11,104 bases of DNA from Chlamydiales bacterium (lineage in GTDB: Bacteria; Chlamydiota; Chlamydiia; Chlamydiales; FEN-1388). Position 1 is the stretch's first letter. Each line of letters begins with the position of its first letter. This document shows, piece after piece, positions 1 to 7,981 of this stretch. The stretch is taken from contig JAJFUY010000069.1 of NCBI GenBank assembly GCA_021372185.1, forward strand, positions 1 through 11,104, given 5' to 3'. The notes under the pieces were generated by a model that ran no database searches, was not told where the DNA came from, and saw only the letters and a list, made by a program, of their open reading frames with translations. The position numbers and the translations under genes were made by a program.

Positions 1-15
1 TATTGGTTGGACCGT

Positions 16-120
16 GATTGAATCGCCCTCAGCCGGGCTCTGATTGTTTTTTTTGCCTGTTCCCACCGTTCCCTTCGGTCACGGTGTGCTTCGTTCAGTC
101 GCCCTGAAGGGCTCTAAATC
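16..120 (+). repeat. Intergenic structured repeat, copy A
   Basis: This unit of about 105 bp recurs at 9121-9224 (reverse orientation) and 9229-9332 (direct). It starts with GATTGAATCGCCCTCAGC and ends with GGGCTCTAAATC. Three small hairpins can be drawn: GCCC-TCAGCC-GGGC at 25-38; CACCGT/ACGGTG with an 11-nt loop around 64-86; and GCCC-TGAA-GGGC around 101-112. A run of eight T lies at 47-54, eight bases after the first hairpin, so the unit could act as a weak terminator for plus-strand transcription entering from the left. It lies 3' of malQ. No coding sequence is evident in 1-184. The remaining 121-184 carries only two loosely similar stretches, AATCGGGCAAAGGC and AATCGGGTACGGGC. The repeat is seen directly; its role is unknown. 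Confidence 0.85.
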
Positions 121-184
121 AAAATGCTAGAATCGGGCAAAGGCACGGGAAATACACAATACAAAATCGGGTACGGGCAAGGGA

Positions 185-1663
185 TTAAGTGATTAACCGC
201 TTCATTTTGGACGCAAGGGCCTGATTGGAAATGATTTCTTCGATGGTGGGAAGGAACCGGTAGGTCCAGTTGGTGGGTAGGACGAGACCGGGGATGTTGA
301 TGCGGTCGTCTGCGGGTTCTTCCCAGGTGAGCTCGTCAATTAGGTCTAGGTATTCAAAGAGGAGGTTTATGTGAAAGAGGCTGGTGGTTTTGTGGCTTGC
401 CTCTAGTATGCTGTAGCGTTTTTCGGGGTAGAGGAGGCGTGTGTAGGGGATGTTTAGCATTTTGGCGAAATCTGCGGCTTCTTGTTCGTTTTCTTCCCAC
501 CAAACTTCTAGGGGTTCTGAGTCGTGTGTGGATAAGGTGGTCATGCTTAAAGGTATGTATTCATCTGGTTGTATGAATGCTTTATCGCCATTCCAGTGCT
601 TTTCCCAGCGCATTACCTTGGTTCCGCATATGCCTAAACGCTGCATGCAGTCACGTACGCCTGTGGGCACCTCTCCTAAATCTTCCCCAATAGGCAGCAT
701 TGAGCAGGATTCTAGCATCATTTTCAGGATTTTTTCTCCCTGAGGTACCCACAAGGCCTCATCTTGAGGCATAAAGGCTCCCTCTATAGCTTTTTGCCCT
801 ACAGGGATTGCCCAGATTCGAAAAAAACCTACAAGGTGATCTAGGCGGTATATGTGATAAAAGTTTTCGGCCACTTTTAGCCGTTCTTTCCACCAGCTGT
901 AGCCTGTTTGCTCTAGTATGTCCCAAGCGTAAAGCGGAAAGCCCCAGTATTGCCCCTCTTTGGCATAGTAATCTGGAGGTGCGCCTGCTGCATATCGTAA
1001 GTCAAAAAGCTCAGTGTGCTCCCAAACGTCTGCTGAATCACGATTTATGAGGATGGGGATATCGCCTTTAATAAAGACACCAGCAGTATCTGCTGCCTTT
1101 TTGACCTCTTTCATCTGCTGAAAACAGAAGTACTGTATGAGTTTATGGTGATTTATATCTTCTTCTGGTAGTGTTTCAGGGGTGTTTGTCCAGTCCCACC
1201 AGGCTTTATCTTCGTTTAAACTTTTAAGCACTTTATAGCGTGCATAAGGATCAAGCCATGGATGTTCTAGAAATTTCTGAAAGTCTATGGTTTTGCTAAT
1301 TTCACCGTAGGCTCTTTTTGAATAGCTCTTTAAAAATGCGCTTTTAGCCTCCAGCACCTTGTCATACTGTACGCGCTTTGAGGTGCTGAAGGCCTTCATG
1401 CTCTCTAATTCAGCTGCAAACTCTTGGGCAAAAGGAAGAGCATCAAGTGACAGATAAATAGGATGCAGAGCCATAGCGCTAAGGGCAGAATAGGGGCTTG
1501 GATCGCGGCCTGAATCGTTTAAAGGCAGTAGTTGGATGACATCATAGCCAATTTCTTTACACCAAGAAATGAGGGGTAATAAATCAAGAAATTCGCCAAT
1601 ACCAGAAGTAGTATTACGTAGTGCAGAAAGTGGCAGGCAAAAACCATATTGATTTTTATTCAT
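185..1663 (-). CDS. malQ: 4-alpha-glucanotransferase (amylomaltase, GH77)
   Basis: This 492-residue protein is a full-length GH77 amylomaltase. It transfers alpha-1,4-glucan segments between maltodextrins and thereby feeds glycogen and maltodextrin turnover. The expected catalytic residues are visible: nucleophile D275 in YRLDHLVGFFR, general acid/base E327 in PIGEDLG, and D381 in STHDSEP. GDIPI (200-204), the GAPPDYY...QYWGFPLY segment (227-245) and the C-terminal IPGLVLPTNWTYRF segment are also typical. No signal peptide or membrane segment is seen. Its ATG shares one base with the stop of the upstream chaperone gene (TAATG). No clear Shine-Dalgarno precedes it, so translation is probably coupled. 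It is the last gene of the T3SS operon, and no clear U-tract terminator follows it before the repeat. In C. trachomatis, MalQ and other glycogen enzymes have been reported as T3SS substrates; secretion here is inference. Confidence 0.96.
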   Translation of the reverse strand: MNKNQYGFCLPLSALRNTTSGIGEFLDLLPLISWCKEIGYDVIQLLPLNDSGRDPSPYSALSAMALHPIYLSLDALPFAQEFAAELESMKAFSTSKRVQYDKVLEAKSAFLKSYSKRAYGEISKTIDFQKFLEHPWLDPYARYKVLKSLNEDKAWWDWTNTPETLPEEDINHHKLIQYFCFQQMKEVKKAADTAGVFIKGDIPILINRDSADVWEHTELFDLRYAAGAPPDYYAKEGQYWGFPLYAWDILEQTGYSWWKERLKVAENFYHIYRLDHLVGFFRIWAIPVGQKAIEGAFMPQDEALWVPQGEKILKMMLESCSMLPIGEDLGEVPTGVRDCMQRLGICGTKVMRWEKHWNGDKAFIQPDEYIPLSMTTLSTHDSEPLEVWWEENEQEAADFAKMLNIPYTRLLYPEKRYSILEASHKTTSLFHINLLFEYLDLIDELTWEEPADDRINIPGLVLPTNWTYRFLPTIEEIISNQALASKMKRLIT

Positions 1664-2133
1664 TAGAGGCCAAACATGCCGCTACCACTAGGTGTGGCGC
1701 CAAATGAGAGCTCATTTCCGGTAAAGGATGGCACTTCGCCTTTAGGGATGGCTTGTCGCCATAAATCGGCTTTTTGCATAAAGGGAGTCAAGAAATCAGA
1801 CATTTTTTGCGCTGTAAGCTCATTCATAAAGAGGGTATCAAAAAGCACAAGTGAGTCTTTTTTCTTGCTGTAAGAAAATATGCCCTGACGTGGCATTGGA
1901 AGACCGTTTGCTTTTAGAGCTTCACGAAATAAGTTTTCACGGTAACGACCAGGTGCTGGCACTCCAAGGTCGCTAATAATCATAATGCGCTCACCGGCAG
2001 TATCAGGTTCCATATGCACCATAAGGCCAGTTAGGCTTTTAATTTGGCAGGCGCCATGGCTATCTGGGGCAAGGCGCATGTTCATGATTTTGCCTAAGTC
2101 TTCTAAAACTGATGCAAATACCTCTTTAACCAT
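1663..2133 (-). CDS. scc1: Scc1-like class I type III secretion chaperone (SycE/CesT family)
   Basis: This 156-residue, acidic to neutral protein is assigned as the CopN chaperone Scc1 (SycE-like), mainly from its position immediately downstream of copN and upstream of malQ, as in Chlamydia. Size and pattern fit the CesT/SycE fold: an N-terminal amphipathic helix (about 3-18), alternating beta strands (about 29-55), a helix with RYRENLFREALKANG (63-77), further strands (84-101) and a final helix (105-126). The tail (about 140-156) is Gly/Ser-rich and ends GSGMFGL. Class I chaperones act as cytosolic dimers that hold effector N termini. Chlamydial Scc1 works with Scc4 on CopN; no scc4 is in this window. 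The start is fixed by AAGGAG (complement of 2142-2147) eight bases upstream, within the 15-bp gap after copN. The 3' end overlaps malQ by one base. Confidence 0.85.
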   Translation of the reverse strand: MVKEVFASVLEDLGKIMNMRLAPDSHGACQIKSLTGLMVHMEPDTAGERIMIISDLGVPAPGRYRENLFREALKANGLPMPRQGIFSYSKKKDSLVLFDTLFMNELTAQKMSDFLTPFMQKADLWRQAIPKGEVPSFTGNELSFGATPSGSGMFGL

Positions 2134-2148
2134 GAGGGATACTCCTTA

Positions 2149-3375
2149 TTATTTTTTTTCTTCGTCGTCTTCATCTGGGCTAAGTTCTTTTTCTCGGTCA
2201 TCTTCTTCTTTTTCACGGTACTCATCAAGCTCTTCTTCAAGTGATTCTAGTGCCTCTAGAATCGCGTTATATAGCTCATCTCTATGCTGTACACTTCTAT
2301 AAAGTTGGTTGAGGGCTACTTCTCTAATAGCATCGCGTAGCTGGCTAAACACAATAATTTTGGCCAAGATCCACTTGTCAATACCAAGCTTACCTGCCAT
2401 CTGGAGCACCTTGTCGCCCGTTGGGTAGCGTTCTTGTAGGAGCATTACAAATTGCTTAGCTAGCAGCTCAAAGTTTAGGTTTTTAGGCATCTCCATGCCT
2501 TCACGGTCAAATAAGAAGCCAATAAGCTTTGTGCGTGCTTTAAAGAACTGATAGACTCCAAGTACTGCCTGAAGAGAGCGTACTTCTTGTAAGAGACGAG
2601 AAAGTAGTCCAGGCTCAATAGAGGGCCCTTGGCTTTTAAGGTCGGCACCGAGTGAGTGAAATAAAAATCCAAGTACTTTACGAAGTTCTTTGTAGGGGAA
2701 TCTGTCAGAAAACTCTAAAAAGAGCACTACCGGATCGCGTGGGTTACCTGTTATATCGCGGTACATGTCTCGTAGACGTGTAGGGGCGCCAAGGCCAGCT
2801 GACACATACTTTTGGACTTCTTCGGCGATGTTTGCACCGGCTTTAATTTCGCGGCCAAAGGTCTCTTCGTGGAACTGTTTAGCTTCTTCAACAATTTGCT
2901 TTAAGTCGCCGAGTGTGGTTTCGCTTAAGAATTTTAGTGCTTCATCAGCTAAGGTTGGGTCTGGGTAAAACTGCTTTAGGATATCTAGCAGTTCTTCTTT
3001 GTTTTTACAGTTCTTAACCTTGTCAAGAAGCAGTAAGAGGATAGACTTTTTAAATTCTGGGTTTTGGCCGGCAAATTTATCGGCAGACTCTTCACTATCT
3101 TTAACGCCAACAACTCTGGCTTCAAGACGCTGAAGCTCTGCTTTTGAAAGACGAACTTTTTGGTCTTCAAGGCTTTTTTGGCTTTTTTCAAAACTGCGAG
3201 AAAGGGGGTTTACACCCTCTTCAAACACGTTTTTCATCGTGTCTTCAGTTTCCATCTGCTGTGCGGTTTCTGCTTCTGCAATTTCAAGTTCGGCTTTTGC
3301 CAAAATAGATTCTACGTCAAAGCCGCCGTCTGATGCCATGCCCTGCTTAAGGAGGTCTGAGATATCACCTGGCAT
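2149..3375 (-). CDS. copN: Type III secretion gatekeeper CopN (SctW/YopN-TyeA family)
   Basis: This 408-residue protein is close in size to chlamydial CopN, which I recall as about 420 residues. CopN/SctW is a plug at the cytosolic face of the export gate. It controls the order of secretion and is itself secreted; in Chlamydia it also acts on host microtubules. An Ala/Glu-rich N-terminal segment (about 1-95) would carry the secretion signal and chaperone-binding region. Helical HrpJ-like repeats follow (about 100-290), then a TyeA-like C-terminal part (about 295-375) with NFELLAKQF and DKWILAKIIVFSQLRDAIREV. Residues 377-408 form a very acidic Glu/Asp/Lys tail. The start is supported by AAGGAGG eight bases upstream, and the ATG is 19 bp after sctV. 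Family assignment rests on helical pattern, length and synteny between sctV and the chaperone gene, more than on a single signature. Confidence 0.92.
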   Translation of the reverse strand: MPGDISDLLKQGMASDGGFDVESILAKAELEIAEAETAQQMETEDTMKNVFEEGVNPLSRSFEKSQKSLEDQKVRLSKAELQRLEARVVGVKDSEESADKFAGQNPEFKKSILLLLLDKVKNCKNKEELLDILKQFYPDPTLADEALKFLSETTLGDLKQIVEEAKQFHEETFGREIKAGANIAEEVQKYVSAGLGAPTRLRDMYRDITGNPRDPVVLFLEFSDRFPYKELRKVLGFLFHSLGADLKSQGPSIEPGLLSRLLQEVRSLQAVLGVYQFFKARTKLIGFLFDREGMEMPKNLNFELLAKQFVMLLQERYPTGDKVLQMAGKLGIDKWILAKIIVFSQLRDAIREVALNQLYRSVQHRDELYNAILEALESLEEELDEYREKEEDDREKELSPDEDDEEKK

Positions 3376-3394
3376 ATGTCAATCCTCCTTAATT

Positions 3395-5596
3395 TTAAGA
3401 TATTTGGATACGTCCAAGAGGCTGAATGCGAATTTCTGGTACGATCTCCTGGTAGGAGACAACAGAAATATCGGGGAATTCAAGCTCTATTAATTTGCGC
3501 ACAAAGCGTCTTACGTCAATCGCAGTAAGTATTACTGGGTGCTGGCCGCCCGGAGGTGGCGCTGTAACCATAGAACGTACTGCCTGCAAAATCAGCTGTA
3601 CAGAATCTGGGTCTAGAGCCAGGTATGAACCGGCTGATGTCTGCTTAATAGCACCGCGGACTAAGTCTTCAATTTCAGGATCCAAAACATATACCGAAAG
3701 TACAGACTGCCCCTGAGAGTAGCGGTAGCTGATGTAGCGCTTTAATGATGAGCGCACATATTCTGTAAGAAGCACTGGGTCTTTTTCGGTCTGTGCCCAG
3801 TCGCTCAATGACTCTAAAACTGTACGTAAGTCTTTAATAGATATCTGCTCTTGAGTTAAGCGCTTAAAGATATCTGTAAGCTTTTGTAGAGGGATAAGAC
3901 GTGTTACCTCTCGTACTAAGTCTGGGAATGATTTTTCCATAAACTCAAGCATAGACTTCATCTCTTGTATGCCTAAAAATTCGTTGGCATAGTGTCTGAA
4001 GAAATATGAGAGGTGCAAAATCATTACTTCTAGAGAGTTCCAAGAACGGATACCTGCTTTATCTAGTACTTCTTTGTACTTATTTTCTACCCAGAGTGAT
4101 GGGAGGCCAAGAGAGTTTTTGTAGCTTACAAAAGGTAGGTTATAGCGCTTAAGGTTATCTTCATTTTCGTTTGTAAGATAGAAGTTTTCTACAACTTTAC
4201 CACGTACTACTGGTACCTCGTTAAGGTGGATGAGGTATTCATCTGGCCCTACGTTTGGTGAATCTGTACGAACGTGAACGCCCGGGAAACGAACGCCAAG
4301 GTCAGCATAGAGCGCCTGTCTCATCTTAGGGATCATTTGGTCAATAAAGCTTTGGCTTTTGCCGCTTTTTTGGATATCTAAGCTTAGGCCTTTACCTACC
4401 TCTAGCACTACCGGAAGGGTGAGGGCGTACGAGTCGATACCACCGCCTGTGATCGCCTTATGGCCACGTACTGGCGTGTCTACAGCAGCAGACTCAATAG
4501 TAGTTGGTGCCATAGAAGAGCCTGAGGCGGGGGTGCCACTAGCGGTCTGTGCACCGCCACTGGTATCAGGTTGATCTTGTGCCCACAAGGCATAGCCTAA
4601 AAGACCAAGACCTGCAGCAAGAAGTGTAAAAGGTGCAATAGGGAAGCCCGGGATAACGCCCATACCCATAACGATACCAGCAGATATCATAATAGCTTTA
4701 GGCTGCTTAAAGAGCTGACCTGAGATCTCACTACCCAAGTTAGTGGCTTTGCCGTCACTTGATACGCGAGTAGTTACGATACCGGCAGTAATGGAGATTA
4801 AAAGCGCTGGGATCTGTGATACAAGACCGTTACCAATAGATAAAAGTGAGAAGGTACTAGCCGCTTCACCAGCTGTCATACCCATCTGTGTCATACCGAT
4901 GATCAAACCCCCGATAACGTTAACAACGGTGATGATAATGCCGGCAATAGCATCCCCTTTTACGAACTTCATAGCACCATCCATGGCACCATAAAGCTGG
5001 GATTCTTTTTGAAGCGCAAGGCGTCTTTCACGGGCTTGGTTGTTGTCGATGGTACCAGCTCGCATATCGGCGTCAATACTCATCTGTTTACCGGGCATCG
5101 CATCCAAGGTAAAGCGGGCAGCAACCTCAGCTACACGCTCAGCACCCTTTACGATTACGATAAAGTTAACCAAGGTAATGATTAAGAATATCACACCGCC
5201 CACAACGAAGTTTCCGCCCACAACGAAGTTACCGAACGCTAAGATAACTTCACCGGCATCAGCGTGTAGAAGAATCTGACGCGTAGCAGCAATATCGAGC
5301 GCTAGGCGATAGAGAGTTGTAAAGAGCAAAAGTGACGGGAAGATTGATAAATGAACCGCACTCGGAATATACAGGGCGATCATCAATAGCGCCACAGAGG
5401 CGGTTAAGTTAAAGGCAATCAAATAGTCAATAATGATGGGTGGAAGGGGAAGGATCAACATCCCTATAATACACGTTAACACTAATGCAAGCGCTATGTC
5501 AGATGAGCGCTGTACTGTGTCTAAAGAGCGATCTCCGCCTAAGCGAGCTGTCACGCCATCGAGAATCTGTCGAATTTTAAGTAGTATTGTTCGCAT
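3395..5596 (-). CDS. sctV: Type III secretion export gate protein SctV (LcrD/CdsV, FHIPEP family)
   Basis: This 733-residue protein is the major export gate of the injectisome, which forms a nonameric ring under the inner-membrane export apparatus. The N-terminal half (about 33-340) is strongly hydrophobic with several predicted membrane helices. It contains the family hallmarks: ILPLPP (48-53), the FVVGGNFVVGG segment (124-134), DAMPGKQMSIDADMRAG (165-181) and SQIPALLISITAGI (260-273). A Gly/Ser/Thr/Ala-rich linker (about 341-385) leads to the cytosolic domain (about 386-733), which binds chaperone-effector complexes and the gatekeeper. There is no strong Shine-Dalgarno before the ATG (complement AAGTAAAGTAAATC) and the gap to sctU is 14 bp, so translation probably depends on sctU. 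FlhA is the flagellar paralogue. The T3SS neighbours copN and scc1 and the absence of flagellar genes favour SctV. Confidence 0.97.
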   Translation of the reverse strand: MRTILLKIRQILDGVTARLGGDRSLDTVQRSSDIALALVLTCIIGMLILPLPPIIIDYLIAFNLTASVALLMIALYIPSAVHLSIFPSLLLFTTLYRLALDIAATRQILLHADAGEVILAFGNFVVGGNFVVGGVIFLIITLVNFIVIVKGAERVAEVAARFTLDAMPGKQMSIDADMRAGTIDNNQARERRLALQKESQLYGAMDGAMKFVKGDAIAGIIITVVNVIGGLIIGMTQMGMTAGEAASTFSLLSIGNGLVSQIPALLISITAGIVTTRVSSDGKATNLGSEISGQLFKQPKAIMISAGIVMGMGVIPGFPIAPFTLLAAGLGLLGYALWAQDQPDTSGGAQTASGTPASGSSMAPTTIESAAVDTPVRGHKAITGGGIDSYALTLPVVLEVGKGLSLDIQKSGKSQSFIDQMIPKMRQALYADLGVRFPGVHVRTDSPNVGPDEYLIHLNEVPVVRGKVVENFYLTNENEDNLKRYNLPFVSYKNSLGLPSLWVENKYKEVLDKAGIRSWNSLEVMILHLSYFFRHYANEFLGIQEMKSMLEFMEKSFPDLVREVTRLIPLQKLTDIFKRLTQEQISIKDLRTVLESLSDWAQTEKDPVLLTEYVRSSLKRYISYRYSQGQSVLSVYVLDPEIEDLVRGAIKQTSAGSYLALDPDSVQLILQAVRSMVTAPPPGGQHPVILTAIDVRRFVRKLIELEFPDISVVSYQEIVPEIRIQPLGRIQIS

Positions 5597-5610
5597 GATT
5601 TACTTTACTT

Positions 5611-6690
5611 TTACATTTGCAGTGTTGGTGAAGTGATTAATGTTGCATCATCCTGTAATGAAGCAATCCATCGTAGAATTTCGGCCACAGGCTCATAAGA
5701 GTCCTCGGGGATGTATTCATATAATTTGCCCTCTTCCCATAGCTTATGCGCTAAGGGAATATTGCGCACAATAGGAACTTTATTATCTTCTGCTATTTTT
5801 ATGATTCTCTCAGCTAAAAAGTCGCGGCCCATGGCTAAAACAAATGGGGCGGCATCAACATCTTTATCAAATCCTAGGGCTATGGCAAGGTGAGTTGGGT
5901 TCGTTACAACGGCTTTTGCCTTAGCGGCTCCGGCACCAGGGCCCTCACCAAAGGCAATTTCGTGGGCAATTTGTTTACGTTTACCCTTAATTTCTGGGTT
6001 ACCTTCGGTATCTTTGTATTCTTGTTTTACCTCAAATTTTTCCATCATCATCTCTTTACCAAAGGAGTGGCGCTGGTAGGCAAGGTCTGCAATGGACACC
6101 GCAGCAAAGAATAAACCTACTTTCATCACTACTTCTTGCAAAAAGTAGACAAATATCTTCACGGAGGCAACAAGGGGTAGCCCTGCGCACTTAATGAGCA
6201 CAGGCAAGCTGGAATAGACGACCTGGTATACGATATACGTAGCTATGAAGATCTTTAAAAGGGACTTTAAGAGCTCCACAAAGGTCTTCATCTTAAATTT
6301 AGACTTCAGGTTATCGACAGGGTTAAATTTCTTGATGTCAAATTTGAAGACTTCTGGGGCAAAAACAGGCCCCTGTATCAAAAACGTTACTATAGTGCCT
6401 GCAAAGGCCACTGCTACCATGATAGGCATGCTACAGCTAAATATGATATAAAATGCCTGCATAAACCATGCTGTAATAACATTACCAAGATCTGGGCTGT
6501 TGGTAGCTTTGAAGGTAGATATGAGAACGCCTGACATTTGCTGGTAGAGATACGTAGACAAAAAGAGGGTAGCCATCACCGAAACAACAAACGTAAAAGC
6601 GGCAGGAAAGTCTTGAGACTTAGCAATTTGCCCCTTTTTCTTTGCGTCGCGTAGCTTCTTCGCCGTGGCTTTTTCGGTTTTTTCGGCCAT
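5611..6690 (-). CDS. sctU: Type III secretion export switch protein SctU (YscU/CdsU)
   Basis: This 359-residue inner-membrane protein switches substrate specificity of the export apparatus by autocleavage. It begins MAEKTEKATAKKLRDAKKKGQ, the lysine-rich start typical of SctU/FlhB. Four hydrophobic segments follow (about 30-50, 78-105, 140-165 and 175-205). The linker contains EVKQEYKDTEGNPEIK (220-235), and the cytosolic domain carries the cleavage motif NPTH at 264-267, with scission expected between N264 and P265. The MGRDFLAERIIKIAEDNKVP segment (287-306) is also typical. A Gly-rich stretch GEGPGAGAAK precedes the NPTH strand. It is the first gene of the operon. A GAGG Shine-Dalgarno (complement of 6695-6698) lies just upstream of the ATG. 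FlhB is the alternative, but the neighbours make it T3SS. Confidence 0.97.
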   Translation of the reverse strand: MAEKTEKATAKKLRDAKKKGQIAKSQDFPAAFTFVVSVMATLFLSTYLYQQMSGVLISTFKATNSPDLGNVITAWFMQAFYIIFSCSMPIMVAVAFAGTIVTFLIQGPVFAPEVFKFDIKKFNPVDNLKSKFKMKTFVELLKSLLKIFIATYIVYQVVYSSLPVLIKCAGLPLVASVKIFVYFLQEVVMKVGLFFAAVSIADLAYQRHSFGKEMMMEKFEVKQEYKDTEGNPEIKGKRKQIAHEIAFGEGPGAGAAKAKAVVTNPTHLAIALGFDKDVDAAPFVLAMGRDFLAERIIKIAEDNKVPIVRNIPLAHKLWEEGKLYEYIPEDSYEPVAEILRWIASLQDDATLITSPTLQM

Positions 6691-6880
6691 AGGTCCTCAA
6701 TTTCTTAAGCAATATACAGTATTGCTATTGCTCGCAACAATATAAAGTCATCACATCTTCCTAATTTAAGTATATGCCTCGTTAGAGAGAAGTGTCAAGT
6801 AAAATTTTTGAAGATGCGAGGCTTGAGAAATAAGCCAAAATAGGGGTATGATGGTGCCCATTTTACTAAAGAGAACTATT
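6691..6880. other. Divergent intergenic region between sctU and ychF
   Basis: This 190-bp gap separates the divergent sctU and ychF start codons. Besides the TATTGC cluster near sctU, it contains a 6-bp inverted repeat GCCTCG (6776-6781) / CGAGGC (6817-6822) with a 35-base spacer. A TAAAAT box at 6800-6805 could be a -10 for ychF, but no good -35 lies at a standard distance, so I do not call a ychF promoter. No RNA gene was recognised. Confidence 0.4.
6709..6740 (-). promoter_or_regulatory. Candidate promoter of the sctU-malQ operon with overlapping TATTGC repeats
   Basis: Reading the minus strand, TTGTTG (complement of 6735-6740) and TATATT (complement of 6711-6716) are 18 bp apart. They resemble -35 and -10 boxes and would place the start about 14 bases before the sctU ATG. 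The same stretch holds a perfect inverted repeat, GCAATA (6709-6714) and TATTGC (6720-6725) with a 5-base spacer, followed by a second direct TATTGC (6726-6731). The overlap with the promoter suggests an operator, but this is inference. Other elements are possible in this AT-rich region. Confidence 0.35.
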
Positions 6881-7981
6881 ATGGCCGGTCTATCCTGTGG
6901 TATCGTCGGATTGCCAAACGTTGGCAAGTCCACCCTTTTTAACGCTGTAACGGCAAGTCAAGCCGCAGCCGCTGCTAACTATCCATTTTGCACTATTGAC
7001 CCAAACGTGGGCAATGTTGAGGTGCTAGATTATCGCCTGGCGGCACTTGCTAAAATTTCTAAGACAAATAAACTTGTCTATGCTACTTGCGAATTTGTGG
7101 ATATCGCCGGCCTTGTAGAGGGGGCATCTAAGGGTGAAGGCCTCGGTAACGCCTTTTTATCCCATATTAGAGCAACTGATGCTATTGTGCATGTTGTGCG
7201 CTGCTTTGAATCTGGCGATGTTATCCACGTAAAGAATCGTGTAGACCCGATTGATGATATCGAAATCATTAACCTTGAGCTCATTTTAGCAGACTTGGCA
7301 TCTTGCGAGAATTCTCTTAGCAAGATTGAAAAACAGCTTAAGACCAAAAAAGAGCTCCAGCCAACATTTGATCTTCTTTCTAAAATTAAAGTGCACTTAG
7401 ATAACTCAAAACCTGTACGTACGCTTACGTTAAACGAAGAAGAAAAAGAAATTTTGGCGGGCTATCCGTTCTTGTCTAACAAAAAAGTGCTCTACGCCGC
7501 AAACGTATCAGAAAACGACCTACCAAGCATGGAAAACAAGTACGTGCAGCAAGTTCGTGAGTATGCCGAAAAAGAAGGCAACATGGTTATTCCAATTTGC
7601 GCAAAGCTCGAAGAAGAAATTGCGCAGTTGCCAGTTGAAGAGCGTGCTGAATACTTAGAATCACTTGGCCTTAAAGAATCTGGCCTACAGCGCCTTGTGC
7701 ACGCATCTTTTAAAATGCTTGGTTTAATTACATTCCTGACGACAGGTGAAATAGAAACAAGAGCCTGGACAATTAACGAAGGCATGACAGCACCTCAAGC
7801 TGCCGGAAAGATTCATACAGATATCCAAAAAGGCTTTGCTCGCGCTGAAGTTATTACTTTTGATGACTTTGTGCAGTATAACGGCAAAGTTGGAGCAAAA
7901 GAGGCCGGAAAGGCCCGCTATGAAGGTAAAGACTACATAGTAAAAGATGGCGACGTAATCATTTTCTTACATAACGGCTAA
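6881..7981 (+). CDS. ychF: Ribosome-binding ATPase YchF (Obg-related P-loop protein)
   Basis: This protein of 366 residues (from the chosen start) belongs to the universally conserved YchF/Ola1 family, which hydrolyses ATP rather than GTP and associates with the ribosome. It has the P-loop GLPNVGKS (10-17), DIAGLVEGASKGEGLGN (74-90) with the usual G3 motif, an NVSENDL segment where other GTPases have NKxD, a coiled-coil-forming helical region, and a C-terminal TGS domain ending in ARYEGKDYIVKDGDVIIFLHNG. An in-frame ATG at 6848 would add 11 residues (MMVPILLKRTI). I prefer 6881 because family members start directly with a short M-x-x-x-CGIVGLPNVGKS segment and AAAGAGA lies eight bases upstream. 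The stop overlaps the next gene's ATG by one base. Confidence 0.97.
   Translation: MAGLSCGIVGLPNVGKSTLFNAVTASQAAAAANYPFCTIDPNVGNVEVLDYRLAALAKISKTNKLVYATCEFVDIAGLVEGASKGEGLGNAFLSHIRATDAIVHVVRCFESGDVIHVKNRVDPIDDIEIINLELILADLASCENSLSKIEKQLKTKKELQPTFDLLSKIKVHLDNSKPVRTLTLNEEEKEILAGYPFLSNKKVLYAANVSENDLPSMENKYVQQVREYAEKEGNMVIPICAKLEEEIAQLPVEERAEYLESLGLKESGLQRLVHASFKMLGLITFLTTGEIETRAWTINEGMTAPQAAGKIHTDIQKGFARAEVITFDDFVQYNGKVGAKEAGKARYEGKDYIVKDGDVIIFLHNG

Noticed and set aside
1985..2302. Plus-strand ORF rich in Ser across the scc1/copN junction.
   Set aside because: It is the antisense of the acidic CopN tail and Scc1, both better supported by family and ribosome-binding sites. Other antisense ORFs in the window are rejected for the same reason.
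5196..5231. Two tandem 18-bp units (17 of 18 bases identical) inside sctV, encoding NFVVGG twice.
   Set aside because: The FVVGGNxVVG pattern is a normal conserved part of the SctV/FlhA family and the spacing to neighbouring motifs is unchanged, so this is not a recent expansion.
6848..6880. Upstream in-frame ATG for ychF adding MMVPILLKRTI.
   Set aside because: The YchF family begins a few residues before CGIVGLPNVGKS. The 6881 ATG has a purine-rich site at suitable distance, while 6848 would add an atypical extension.
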